Source: Minicystis rosea
GTDB lineage: Bacteria; Myxococcota_A; Polyangia; Polyangiales; Polyangiaceae
NCBI GenBank assembly: GCA_001931535.1
Contig: CP016211.1
Location: forward strand, 9,374,377-9,438,376
Length of the DNA: 64,000 nucleotides
Reading direction: 5' to 3'
This document shows, one piece after another, positions 9,203-16,537 of the stretch (positions are counted from its first letter, which is position 1; every line of letters starts with the position of its first letter). The notes under the pieces were generated by a model. That model ran no database searches. It saw only the letters and a list, made by a program, of their open reading frames with translations, and was not told the origin of the DNA. The translations under genes were made by a program, and so were the position numbers.

Positions 9203-10027
9203 TCAGCGGCGGCGCGCCATGACTTGGAGGTGGCCGCCCGTGGTGGCATATCCCTCGTGCGCAATCCGCTCTTGCAGCGCGAGGATCTCGTACCGCGCTT
9301 CCCATGGATCGCAGCCCGGGCTGCGCGTCGCCTCGAAGGCCTCCAGGATCTCACGAAACATCACAGGCTTGCCGAAGATCTCGACGACGTCGGCCCCGGC
9401 GGCATTCATGCCTTCCTCGAGCTCGGGGATGGTGAAAGCGTGGATGGGGAGCCCATAAGGGCACGTCCCCCGCCCGGTGAGCAGGATCTCCAGGGCAGCC
9501 GCCTGGTTTCCACGGATCTGGGCGCCGACGAAATAGGCCTGTCGATTGTCGACCCCCAAGACGACATAGGCCCCTCGGGCGGCGACACGGCACAGCTCCG
9601 TCATGGCCTCTCGATATCGGGTGGTGCAATACGATACGGGATCGCCTTCGCAGAACACGAGATCGAAGGCGCCGTCGGCGAAGGGCAGCGAGAGGATGTC
9701 TCCCACTTCGAAGGTGCCGCGCGCGAGCAGCCCTCGCTCGGCAAAAAGGGCCCTCGCCTGCTCGACCATCCCCGGCGACAAATCGAGCACGGTGACGAGA
9801 TGACCGCGCTCGGCGAAGAGCGCGCCGTACTTGCCGGCGCCGCCTCCGGCGTCGAGGACGCGCAGGCTCCGGCCCTCGGGGAGGACGGCGGCCACTGCGT
9901 TCCACGTGAGGTTCTCGTGCACGAACCAGTAGAGCCGAAGGCGAGCGGCCCTGTCGGCCTCGTTCCGATCGTAGCTCGGCGCCACCTTGTCGTACGTGTC
10001 GCGGATCAGCGCGGTGGAATCCATCAT
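9203..10027 (-). CDS. Class I SAM-dependent methyltransferase, last gene of a RiPP-like trio
   Basis: A 274-residue Rossmann-fold methyltransferase. The SAM-binding motif I is VLDAGGGAGKYGALFAERG (residues 57-75); motif II is VTVLDLSPGMVEQAR; the post-II segment is VGDILSLPFADGAFDLVFCEGDPVSYC. The start has two tandem ATG codons preceded by GAGGA. The C-terminal half (PIHAFTIPELEEGMNAAGADVVEIFG) is the usual UbiE/SmtA-like lid. It lies 70 bases downstream of a 53-residue Cys/Gly peptide gene with a strong hairpin between them, and nothing else on this strand follows. The position suggests that the peptide or a product derived from it is the substrate, which is inference; otherwise it would be a generic small-molecule methyltransferase. 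Confidence 0.9.
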   Translation of the reverse strand: MMDSTALIRDTYDKVAPSYDRNEADRAARLRLYWFVHENLTWNAVAAVLPEGRSLRVLDAGGGAGKYGALFAERGHLVTVLDLSPGMVEQARALFAERGLLARGTFEVGDILSLPFADGAFDLVFCEGDPVSYCTTRYREAMTELCRVAARGAYVVLGVDNRQAYFVGAQIRGNQAAALEILLTGRGTCPYGLPIHAFTIPELEEGMNAAGADVVEIFGKPVMFREILEAFEATRSPGCDPWEARYEILALQERIAHEGYATTGGHLQVMARRR

Positions 10028-10066
10028 GACGTCCTCGCCGGGCGGCGCTTTCTGTCAATGGAGGAA

Positions 10067-10090
10067 GAGCCCCCGGGTGTCCGGGGGCTC
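10067..10090 (-). terminator. Strong hairpin between peptide gene and methyltransferase
   Basis: A perfect inverted repeat with a 10-base stem (GAGCCCCCGG / CCGGGGGCTC) and a 4-base GTGT loop starts 8 bases after the peptide stop. On the minus strand the stem is followed by TTCCTCCATTG, only weakly T-rich, so it may be a leaky terminator or an mRNA-end stabiliser. In peptide operons such an element raises precursor mRNA over enzyme mRNA; that role here is inference. Confidence 0.75.
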
Positions 10091-10097
10091 CTCGCGA

Positions 10098-10259
10098 TCA
10101 GGATGCGTCGACGAAGATGTGACAGTTGGTGCCGCCGCACGACTCGATGGATCCGTTCGACGCGAGGCTCTCGATGTCCTTCTTCACCAGCGCCTGGATG
10201 AGCTCCGAGCTCACCACCTTCGTCGCGAGCACGGCCTTGATGGCCTCATTCTTCTTCAT
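10098..10259 (-). CDS. 53-residue RiPP-precursor-like peptide
   Basis: A short gene translated here by hand: ATG at 10259, TGA at 10098-10100. A GAAGGAGA ribosome site sits at ideal distance, and the gap to the stop of the upstream gene is only 18 bases. The product begins MKKNEAIKAVLATKVVSSEL, a charged amphipathic helix typical of RiPP leaders, continues LIQALVKKDIESLASNGSIE, and ends with the compact tail SCGGTNCHIFVDAS (residues 40-53). The tail holds Cys41, the double Gly 42-43, Cys46 and His47. There is no signal peptide or membrane helix. It lies between a DEMWH-motif protein and a methyltransferase in one operon, separated from the latter by a hairpin. No lanthipeptide, lasso, radical SAM or YcaO enzyme is adjacent, so it does not fit a class I can name. 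Alternative: a small metal-binding or regulatory protein. Confidence 0.75.
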   Translation of the reverse strand: MKKNEAIKAVLATKVVSSELIQALVKKDIESLASNGSIESCGGTNCHIFVDAS

Positions 10260-10277
10260 GATCGTCTCCTTCCTTCG

Positions 10278-10874
10278 TCATTCGTATCGATGAGCCACAG
10301 CGGCCTCCGCATTGAGCCGCTGCAAAGTCGACATGGGATATTTCGCGGGGATCTCGACGTGCCAAGCACGCAGCGTGTCCTCCCCGAGCTGCTCCGCAAT
10401 CCACGTGTATTGCCGCTCCATCTTCCGGGCAAAAGCACGGGCGAACCCCTCCGGATCCCTCTCCCGATGCCTCCGTGCCCTCGCCTTCTCGGCCAGGGTC
10501 ACGGGTTGGTGGTGAATGTAATGCCCCACGAAGCGAGCGCAGAACTCCGCATAATCGCGCGTGAAGACGATGAAGCAGTGCCACATCTCGTCGAGCGCGA
10601 ACATCGGCTGCGTCACGGTGAGCTGACCTTTGCCTCCCCGCTGGCCCAAGCGCCCGGCGAGCCAAAGCCATCGCTTCGTTTCGGTGAAGATGATCTCGGC
10701 GTCCGCAGGATCGATGGGATACGCCTCGAGGAACCGCTGGACCACGTCGCGGTTTCTGTACGCGAGGGCCTCCGCGAGCGACCCTTGCCCCTGCTTGCGC
10801 GAAGACGTTCTCCGCGCGCCGCGGGACACGAGCGATTCTCGGGTGGCGTGTTGGGCGGCCATTGCGTGTTTCAT
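10278..10874 (-). CDS. DEMWH-motif protein (glycine-rich-domain-protein-like), first gene of the peptide operon
   Basis: About 198 residues from ATG 10874, which has GGGAGC upstream; the frame is open further to 11033 but that part lacks protein character. An N-terminal basic segment (SRGARRTSSRKQ) is followed by a helical domain with FLEAYPIDPADAEIIFTETKRWLWL. The hallmark MFALDEMWHCFIVFTRDYA then AEFCARFVGHYIHHQP follows, with an Asp-Glu-x-x-His set plus a distal His-His. This resembles the conserved core of bacterial glycine-rich-domain-containing (DUF1399/GRDP-like) proteins, whose biochemistry is unknown; the Asp/Glu/His residues suggest metal binding. The C-terminus (GEDTLRAWHVEIPAKYP) is acidic/aromatic. 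It is translationally close to the 53-residue peptide, so it could be a maturation enzyme, chaperone or resistance factor; this is inferred only from position. Confidence 0.72.
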   Translation of the reverse strand: MKHAMAAQHATRESLVSRGARRTSSRKQGQGSLAEALAYRNRDVVQRFLEAYPIDPADAEIIFTETKRWLWLAGRLGQRGGKGQLTVTQPMFALDEMWHCFIVFTRDYAEFCARFVGHYIHHQPVTLAEKARARRHRERDPEGFARAFARKMERQYTWIAEQLGEDTLRAWHVEIPAKYPMSTLQRLNAEAAVAHRYE

Positions 10875-11026
10875 TCGTCGCTCCCGAGACGATTGCAGTG
10901 CTCGTGCCACCGAGCGGGGAGGGCCGTCTCCGCGGCTCCGGCGCGGCGTTGCCCACGCGTTCCCATTGCGCGCCGGCCGAGCGCTCGTGCTCGGAGGGCG
11001 GAGGGCGGCGCGTGTCGCGCCATCGT

Positions 11027-11055
11027 TGCTCAATCAGCGCACGCGCTGCTCAATC
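11027..11055. promoter_or_regulatory. Direct repeat of TGCTCAATC in a divergent promoter region
   Basis: TGCTCAATC occurs at 11027-11035 and again at 11047-11055, exactly 20 bases apart (about two helical turns). It lies in the 256-base region between the divergent peptide operon (starting 10874) and the lipoprotein gene at 11131. Same-face direct repeats at this spacing are typical of a dimeric regulator site. No convincing -10/-35 pair was found. Confidence 0.35.
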
Positions 11056-11130
11056 GTCCGCGACCTCGCCGGCGCGGACGCATGCTCGGAGACCGAGGCG
11101 AAGCGATGATATGCTGTCGCTCGAGGGCCG

Positions 11131-12891
11131 ATGTCCACACGCACACTTCTCCCAGCCATCCTCGTGTTGGTTTGCTCGTGCGGCGCCCCGGAGCGCGATC
11201 CCGCTTATGCGCTGACGATCACCGGACCTACGGGGCCGTTCCGAGGCGCTCTGGAGGTGACGGCGATCCCCGAGCCGGCCGATGGAACGGTGGAGGTGCG
11301 CTTCGAGGTCGATGGGGAAGAGCGCGCGGTGGACGGTGCCGCGCCGTTCGCGGCCTCGATCGACCTTTCGCACGATTGGGGAGGCAGCCATCACATCACC
11401 GCGGTCGCGCATCGCGACGACGGGGCCACCGCCGAGGCGTCGATGGAGGTCACCTATGATCCCCTCGGCCCCTTCGTCACGTTGGTGAAGCCGGCGACGG
11501 GCGTGCGCGTCTCGCCCGCGGGCAGCATGCTCGACGTCGTCTTCGCCGCGAGCGATCTCAGCGGGCTCGCGGCCGGCGCGGTGCAGCTCGGCGACGGTGC
11601 GCCGACTGCGGTGCCGCTGCCATCGCTCACGCTGAGCATCGAGGTGCCGAAGTCGGTGGCGCTGCCAACCAAGCCCGAGCTTTCGTGGTGGTTCGACGAC
11701 ACGGTCGGCAACCGTACGCAGGGCTCGATTGGCATCGAGCAGTCGTACGAGCGCTTCAGCACCACGTTCGAGTCGCCGGGCCAGGTCCTTCCGTTGCCAG
11801 ACCGGCGCTTCGCCGTCGTGTCGCCGTCGCAGGTTCGCGCGTTCGAGCCCGATGGTCGAGCGGCATGGACGCTGGCTGCGCCTGCGATCGCCGCATCCAG
11901 CGCCCTGTCGGTCGTGGGCGGCGATCTCGTCGTCGCGTGGAGCGCGCCGGACACCGCTCTCGTCCAGCGGATCCACCCGGACGGCACCGTGGCGTGGGCA
12001 TGGTCCACCAAGCTCACGATCGTTCAGGCGATGGCGTACGTCGCCGAGAGCGACAGCCTCGTCATGCTGGTGAAGTCGAACGAATCGCTCAGCACCACGG
12101 CTTCGCTCCTCGGTCCGACGGGGAAGGCGACGCTCGTGAAGACGTACCCGACGAACACGGGCGTCGCGCTCGTCGTCACGCCTCCCGGCGTCTCGCCGGG
12201 CGGCTTCGCGCTGGGCTCGCCGTACAGCTCCACCATGGCCCGATACGAAGTCTTCGACGCCGCGGGGGCGCCCGCGTGGAGCTTCGACCTCGCCAACTTC
12301 AGCACCTTCACGACGCTGCTGACGCGCGACGTCCTCTTCGGGCCCGTGTCGGTAGAAGACCCAAAGTACTTTGCGCTCGTGGGCCCTCAAGGGATCGTCG
12401 CGGATCTCGGTGACGTCGATGCCTCCCTCACCGCGGCGAACGGCGATGTCGTGATCGGCACGCACACGGCGACGACCAACGCCGTGTCCCGCCTTCGCCC
12501 CGATGGGAGCACGGTTTGGAACGCGCAGCTCCCCGCGCCCGTGCTCGCCCTCTCCGGCGGAAACGATCGCTTCGGCGTGACCACCGTGTCGTCGCTGCAC
12601 GTGGTCGATGCTGCGGGCGGCGTGGTGCAGTGGATCCCTGACGCCGATCCCATGCTCCCCACCGTTCTCCGTGCGGAGCTCTCGCCCGCCGACGGCTTCT
12701 ACGTGCTCGGCGATCTCACGAGCACACAACACCGCGTGTATCGCGCAGGCGCGGACGGGACGACGCTGTGGCACGAGACGCTCTTCGACTCCGACCAGAT
12801 CCGCGCGGAGCCCCTCGTCTCCGACGACAAGCGGCTCGTGGTGTCGGTGCAGAGCCCCACCACGACGACCCTGCACCTGTTCGAGCCATAG
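11131..12891 (+). CDS. Lipoprotein with Ig-like and PQQ-like beta-propeller domains
   Basis: A 586-residue exported protein. The signal ends ILVLVCSCGAPER, with a Cys-rich lipobox around residues 15-17. Residues ~25-115 form one Ig/bacterial-adhesion-like unit (GPFRGALEVTAIPEPADGTVEVRF, SHHITAVAHRDDG), and a second covers ~118-200 (VTLVKPATGVRVSPAGSMLDVVF). From ~215 on there are repeated PQQ/quinoprotein-type blades: VRAFEPDGRAAWTL, LVQRIHPDGTVAWAW, FDAAGAPAWSFDL and SRLRPDGSTVWNAQLP. Each carries the DG-x-x-x-W signature. No enzyme residues were identified. This type is abundant among myxobacterial surface proteins, probably as binding or scaffold modules. It is divergent from the peptide operon and convergent with the 679-residue protein. 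Confidence 0.84.
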   Translation: MSTRTLLPAILVLVCSCGAPERDPAYALTITGPTGPFRGALEVTAIPEPADGTVEVRFEVDGEERAVDGAAPFAASIDLSHDWGGSHHITAVAHRDDGATAEASMEVTYDPLGPFVTLVKPATGVRVSPAGSMLDVVFAASDLSGLAAGAVQLGDGAPTAVPLPSLTLSIEVPKSVALPTKPELSWWFDDTVGNRTQGSIGIEQSYERFSTTFESPGQVLPLPDRRFAVVSPSQVRAFEPDGRAAWTLAAPAIAASSALSVVGGDLVVAWSAPDTALVQRIHPDGTVAWAWSTKLTIVQAMAYVAESDSLVMLVKSNESLSTTASLLGPTGKATLVKTYPTNTGVALVVTPPGVSPGGFALGSPYSSTMARYEVFDAAGAPAWSFDLANFSTFTTLLTRDVLFGPVSVEDPKYFALVGPQGIVADLGDVDASLTAANGDVVIGTHTATTNAVSRLRPDGSTVWNAQLPAPVLALSGGNDRFGVTTVSSLHVVDAAGGVVQWIPDADPMLPTVLRAELSPADGFYVLGDLTSTQHRVYRAGADGTTLWHETLFDSDQIRAEPLVSDDKRLVVSVQSPTTTTLHLFEP

Positions 12892-12893
12892 AG

Positions 12894-12927
12894 CTGCGGC
12901 GCGGGCTCATCACCGCGCGCGCCGCAG
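12894..12927. terminator. Bidirectional hairpin between convergent genes
   Basis: A perfect 10-base inverted repeat, CTGCGGCGCG / CGCGCCGCAG, with a 14-base loop. It fills the 41-base gap between the stop at 12891 and the stop of the convergent gene at 12933. There is no strong T-run in either direction. Confidence 0.6.
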
Positions 12928-12932
12928 GGCCA

Positions 12933-14972
12933 TCAACGCTTCTTGGTGATCGTGGCCATGTACACGTCCTGCCCGGGCAGCAGCGCGTCCACGGCTTCCT
13001 CCAGATCGGCGACCCGATCGGGTGAGGGCAGCTCGGCGCGCAGGGCGCGGCCGACCTCGTGGAGGCGCGCGGCCTTCTCCAGCGCCGCGCGCGCGTTCGC
13101 ATCGAGGTGCGCGAGGAGCGCGGGGCCGAGCCAGAGGGTGTCGTTGCCGACGGCGCGCAGCCAGCGGGTCGCCCAGCTCGCGCGGGTGACGCCGTGGCCG
13201 TGCACGCCGGCGGCGCGCTCGTAGCTGGTGCTGTCGACGATGCCGAGGCGCTCGGACCAGCACGCGAGCGTCGCCTGCACGCCATCGAGATCGCGCATGG
13301 CCTCGTCGAGGATCTCGATCAAGGCGGTGCGCGCAGCCGCGCGGCTGTGCTCGTCGAGCGAGGCGACCTCGATCGAGAGCATGAGCACCGGAAGCTCGCG
13401 ATCTCCGGGGACGGGATCGGGGATGATACGGCCTCCGAAGGCGAGCGACACCGTGCCGGATGACGGCGGATCCTCGGGGCCGAGCGCCGGCCCGATCTGC
13501 ACCATGGCCTCGTCGCGGAGCTCGGCTTCGAGCGCCTTCCAGCGCCGGCCGGTGAGGAAGCCGGAGGCGTCGAATTGTCCGCTCTTCGGCCGGCGGCCGG
13601 GCTCGGCGAAGAAGACGCTGACGGCGTGCTTGCCTTGGGGCGGTGCGATGGCGCTGAGGCGCGTGAAGGCGCGGCGCGCGTGCTCGGTCGCGCGTGCGCG
13701 ATCGACGCCGTACACGAGGATCGCGAAGAGCGCGTCGCGGCCCGCGAGCGGGCGGAGCTCGTGCGAGGGTGTGCTCGCGGGGGCGCGCCGCGGCCGGTAG
13801 AGCGGCGCACAGACGTCGACGCGGTGTCCGCCGGCGAGGAGGCCTTCGTCCGGGTTCGCGTCGGGCACGAGCGCGATGTCGAGATCGCCCGCGCCGGGCA
13901 CGAGCGCGCGGCCGACGACGTTGACGTGCACCGCGGAGCGCTGGAGCGCGCTGTGCGCCTTACGAAAATCGGAAGCCCCCGCGAGCGCCGCAAAGCCTCC
14001 ACGCACGCCGGCGGGCAGCGCGCGATCGGGCAGGCGGGCGACGAGCGCCACCGCGCTGTCTCGCTCCTTCCGCACGGGCGTGATCACTTGATGCTTGGCG
14101 CCGCTCATCACGTCTCCGACGACGAGCTCGAAGGTGTCGACGGCGACGAGCCCCCGCGTGATCGCGTCGCCCGCGACGATCACGCTGAGGCCGACGCCCG
14201 CACCACCCTGGTTGCGGCCGCCGAGCGAGACCCGCAGCTCGTCGCCCACGGCGAGCGCGACCGTGCGTCGCTCCGACGCATATTCGGGCGGCAAATCCGT
14301 GCCGATCATCACCGGCCCTTCGGCGTCGAGCTCGTACGCCGGCCGCGCGCGGAGCCGGAACGCGAGCCGCGTGACCTCACCGGCGGGACGCGACGCGGCC
14401 GGGGTCGACTCGAAGTAGCGGAAGCCGAGGCCCATGCGATCGGCGGGCGCGCCGAGCAAGGCGGCCGTCGTCGCCAGCGTCTGCTCCGCGAAGAGCCGCT
14501 CGCTCGCCCACGCCGCCGCGAGCGCCTCGACCGTCGCGCCCGGCGCGAGCAGCGCGGCCCATCGCTCCGGGTGCCCCGCGGCCTTGCGCCGCTTCGTCGC
14601 GCTCGGCTTCGCCGCGCTGAAGCTTGGGTTCGAGTCGAAGCTGTCGACCGCCGCGCCGTCGACGAAGAGGCCGAGCAGCAGCACGTCGCTGTCGTGCACG
14701 AGCACGCTCACCGCCGGCGCGCCGGCCGCGCGCGAGAGCGCCGAAGCGAGACGCGCGAGCTTGTTCGAATCCTGGCCTTCGGTGGCCTCGTCGAAGATCG
14801 AGATCCAACCGCCGGCATCGCGCAGCACCACGACCGCACGATCGCCGGGCTCCGCGCTGCCCGCAGGCTCGAAGCCCTCTCCATGGGCGAGCTCGACGAT
14901 GGCATCGAGCACCGGCGCGAGCGGCGCGCCGGGCGCGACGCGCAAGTGGACGTTGGTGAAGAACGAACCCAT
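12933..14972 (-). CDS. Uncharacterised 679-residue protein
   Basis: A large soluble protein of consistent coding quality, starting at ATG 14972 (MGSFFTNVHLRV). Residues 1-110 form an alpha/beta unit with GGWISIFDEATEGQDSNKLA and VSVLVHDSDVLLLGLFVDG, reminiscent of short proteins of unknown function in myxobacteria. A central beta-rich part (~170-420) includes LRVSLGGRNQGGAGVGLSV. The C-terminal ~230 residues include RDALFAILVYGVD, HAVSVFFAEPGRRPKSGQFD and WKALEAELRDEAMVQIGPAL, a pattern that recalls ferredoxin-like or T6SS-immunity-type folds without a firm match. There is no signal peptide or membrane helix. It converges on the propeller lipoprotein across a hairpin and may head a run with the following minus-strand lipoprotein, though a 66-base gap separates them. 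I cannot name a function. Confidence 0.8.
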   Translation of the reverse strand: MGSFFTNVHLRVAPGAPLAPVLDAIVELAHGEGFEPAGSAEPGDRAVVVLRDAGGWISIFDEATEGQDSNKLARLASALSRAAGAPAVSVLVHDSDVLLLGLFVDGAAVDSFDSNPSFSAAKPSATKRRKAAGHPERWAALLAPGATVEALAAAWASERLFAEQTLATTAALLGAPADRMGLGFRYFESTPAASRPAGEVTRLAFRLRARPAYELDAEGPVMIGTDLPPEYASERRTVALAVGDELRVSLGGRNQGGAGVGLSVIVAGDAITRGLVAVDTFELVVGDVMSGAKHQVITPVRKERDSAVALVARLPDRALPAGVRGGFAALAGASDFRKAHSALQRSAVHVNVVGRALVPGAGDLDIALVPDANPDEGLLAGGHRVDVCAPLYRPRRAPASTPSHELRPLAGRDALFAILVYGVDRARATEHARRAFTRLSAIAPPQGKHAVSVFFAEPGRRPKSGQFDASGFLTGRRWKALEAELRDEAMVQIGPALGPEDPPSSGTVSLAFGGRIIPDPVPGDRELPVLMLSIEVASLDEHSRAAARTALIEILDEAMRDLDGVQATLACWSERLGIVDSTSYERAAGVHGHGVTRASWATRWLRAVGNDTLWLGPALLAHLDANARAALEKAARLHEVGRALRAELPSPDRVADLEEAVDALLPGQDVYMATITKKR

Positions 14973-15038
14973 GCGCGCACGTTAGCGCAGAGGCACCACG
15001 CGCCGAAGGCCTGTGCACCATCGCGACGCCGGGGATGG

Positions 15039-15866
15039 TCAGAGCTCGAGCAGCGTCGAGACGCGGGAGCTCGGGGCCGCCGGCGAGAGCGGGCCTTGCT
15101 CGAGATCGTAGATCCAGTTGTCCACCAGGTCCTCGTCCGCCCGATCGTCGAACTCGTCGACGCCGCTCATCCGGACCCGATCCGTGGACTTCGTCTCGAG
15201 CTCGAAGCGGCACAAGGCCTCCCCGCGCTCCCGATCGAAGATGGTGACCTTGGCCGCCATGCGGCCGGGGACGAAGCCGGCGAAGGGATCCTGCTTGGAC
15301 TGGGAAATGAAGCGCGCGGGCTCGAGCTTGCCGACCTCGATCAGGCCGATGAACCGGCGGGCGCGCGCCCGTTCGATTTGCTCCTTCAGCTCCTCGAGCT
15401 CGCTGCCGGACGCGCTCGGCCCCCGCACCTTGCTCTCGCGGGAGCAGCTCGCGAGGGCCCGGATGACCTTGTCCACGTCCTCGTCCATGCGGCGGAAGAG
15501 GCGCATGGATCGATCGGCGAGCGTGAGCTTGTGCTCCTTGCTGTTGAGCAGATCCACGATCGGCGTGCCGTTGTCCGTGTCGCAGCGCGAGAGATCGCGC
15601 AGCGTGGGCAGGATCCTCGCGTCGACCAAGGCCACCTCGAGGGACGCCCCCTGCAACTGGAGCGCGCGGATCTTCTCGTCGGGGCACTGCCGCGGGGGCT
15701 CGGACGACGCCCGCAGCGCGCCGATCTGACCGAGCAGCTGCGTCCCCTCCTGCCGGAGCGCCCGGCGTTGCTCGGCGACGCTCGGGCCGCTGTGACAACC
15801 CAAGACCACGAAGGCCAGCGTCGAAAGCCCGAGGCCGAGCACGAACCAGGACCTCGATGTCGCCAT
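15039..15866 (-). CDS. Lipoprotein with coiled-coil region, unknown function
   Basis: About 275 residues from ATG 15866, which has GAGGAGA upstream. The frame is open to 15953, but the segment before the ATG has no signal. The signal MATSRSWFVLGLGLSTLAFVVLGC ends in a good lipobox with Cys24. A helical stretch follows (VAEQRRALRQEGTQLLGQIG), then Cys-containing segments (RQCPDEKIRALQLQG, LRDLSRCDTDNG), another helix (ELEELKEQIERARARRFIG) and a C-terminal strand-rich part with RGEALCRFELETKSTDRVRM. It looks like an envelope-anchored monitoring or assembly protein. No family is recognised and there are no catalytic residues. It stands alone, with genes on the same strand on both sides but separated. 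Confidence 0.8.
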   Translation of the reverse strand: MATSRSWFVLGLGLSTLAFVVLGCHSGPSVAEQRRALRQEGTQLLGQIGALRASSEPPRQCPDEKIRALQLQGASLEVALVDARILPTLRDLSRCDTDNGTPIVDLLNSKEHKLTLADRSMRLFRRMDEDVDKVIRALASCSRESKVRGPSASGSELEELKEQIERARARRFIGLIEVGKLEPARFISQSKQDPFAGFVPGRMAAKVTIFDRERGEALCRFELETKSTDRVRMSGVDEFDDRADEDLVDNWIYDLEQGPLSPAAPSSRVSTLLEL

Positions 15867-15980
15867 GTCTTCTCCTCGGTCGAAGGGCGCGCAGGCTGAC
15901 GTGATCGGCTGCCATGCGCAACGGCGGCGACACTGCGAGCGTGCTGGATCCATTTGGTGTCAGGACATGGTGACGCACAT

Positions 15981-16000
15981 CGCCCATCCGGAGATGGGCG
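15981..16000 (-). terminator. Hairpin downstream of the 170-residue membrane protein
   Basis: CGCCCATC-CGGA-GATGGGCG is a perfect 8-base stem with a tetraloop. It can be extended on the outside by CGCA/TGCG with a 3-base bulge. It lies 24 bases after the stop of the minus-strand gene ending at 16025, the expected place for a factor-independent terminator, though it lacks a T-tract. Confidence 0.55.
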
Positions 16001-16024
16001 TGCGCGCTCACCGCGGCACGAAGC

Positions 16025-16537
16025 TCACACGGGCTGAGTGCGTCCGTACCAGCGATCGAGGAGCCAGCCGAGCAGGAGCACCGCGCAGCTCGACGCGATG
16101 GTCAGCGACGTCGCGGGCGCGCTCCTTCCGGCAGCGATGCCCCATGCGGTCGCGGCGGCGACGACGGCGGGCCGGAGGAGCGTGAAGGGGCCGAGGAGCG
16201 TGACGGTCGCGAGCGTGCGGAGCTCGTAGCTCGCGACCGCGTACACGACCAAGGCGGCGAGCACCATCACCGTGTAGCCGAGGAACACCCAGAGCATCCG
16301 CGCGCCGATGACGAGGAGATCGGCGTAGAGCGCGGCCGGATCGGGGGCGACCAACAGCGCGGCGCCGGTGAGCGCGGCGAGCGCGAGGACGACGCCTCCG
16401 CCCGCGAGGGCAGCGGACATCATGGCGCGCTGGTAGTACGCCCATTTGTCGATGCGCCCATTGCGTCCGGCGGCGGCCCGGAAGCCGGCGAAGACGGCGT
16501 CGAGGACCGCGAGGAGGGCGAGGAGCGCGGGAATCAT
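16025..16537 (-). CDS. Small integral membrane protein
   Basis: A 170-residue protein with about four to five membrane segments: near residues 1-20, 40-65 (AALAGGGVVLALAALTGAALLV), 70-105 (two helices around VIGARMLWVFLGYTVMVLAALVVYAVASY) and 112-160. The loop AAAGRNGRIDKWAYYQRAMM between helices one and two is basic, presumably cytoplasmic. The start overlaps the stop of the upstream methyltransferase by 4 bases (ATGA), so the two are translationally coupled. A coupled cytosolic methyltransferase and membrane protein suggests modification of a lipid or membrane-associated substrate, but neither is identified. Confidence 0.82.
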   Translation of the reverse strand: MIPALLALLAVLDAVFAGFRAAAGRNGRIDKWAYYQRAMMSAALAGGGVVLALAALTGAALLVAPDPAALYADLLVIGARMLWVFLGYTVMVLAALVVYAVASYELRTLATVTLLGPFTLLRPAVVAAATAWGIAAGRSAPATSLTIASSCAVLLLGWLLDRWYGRTQPV

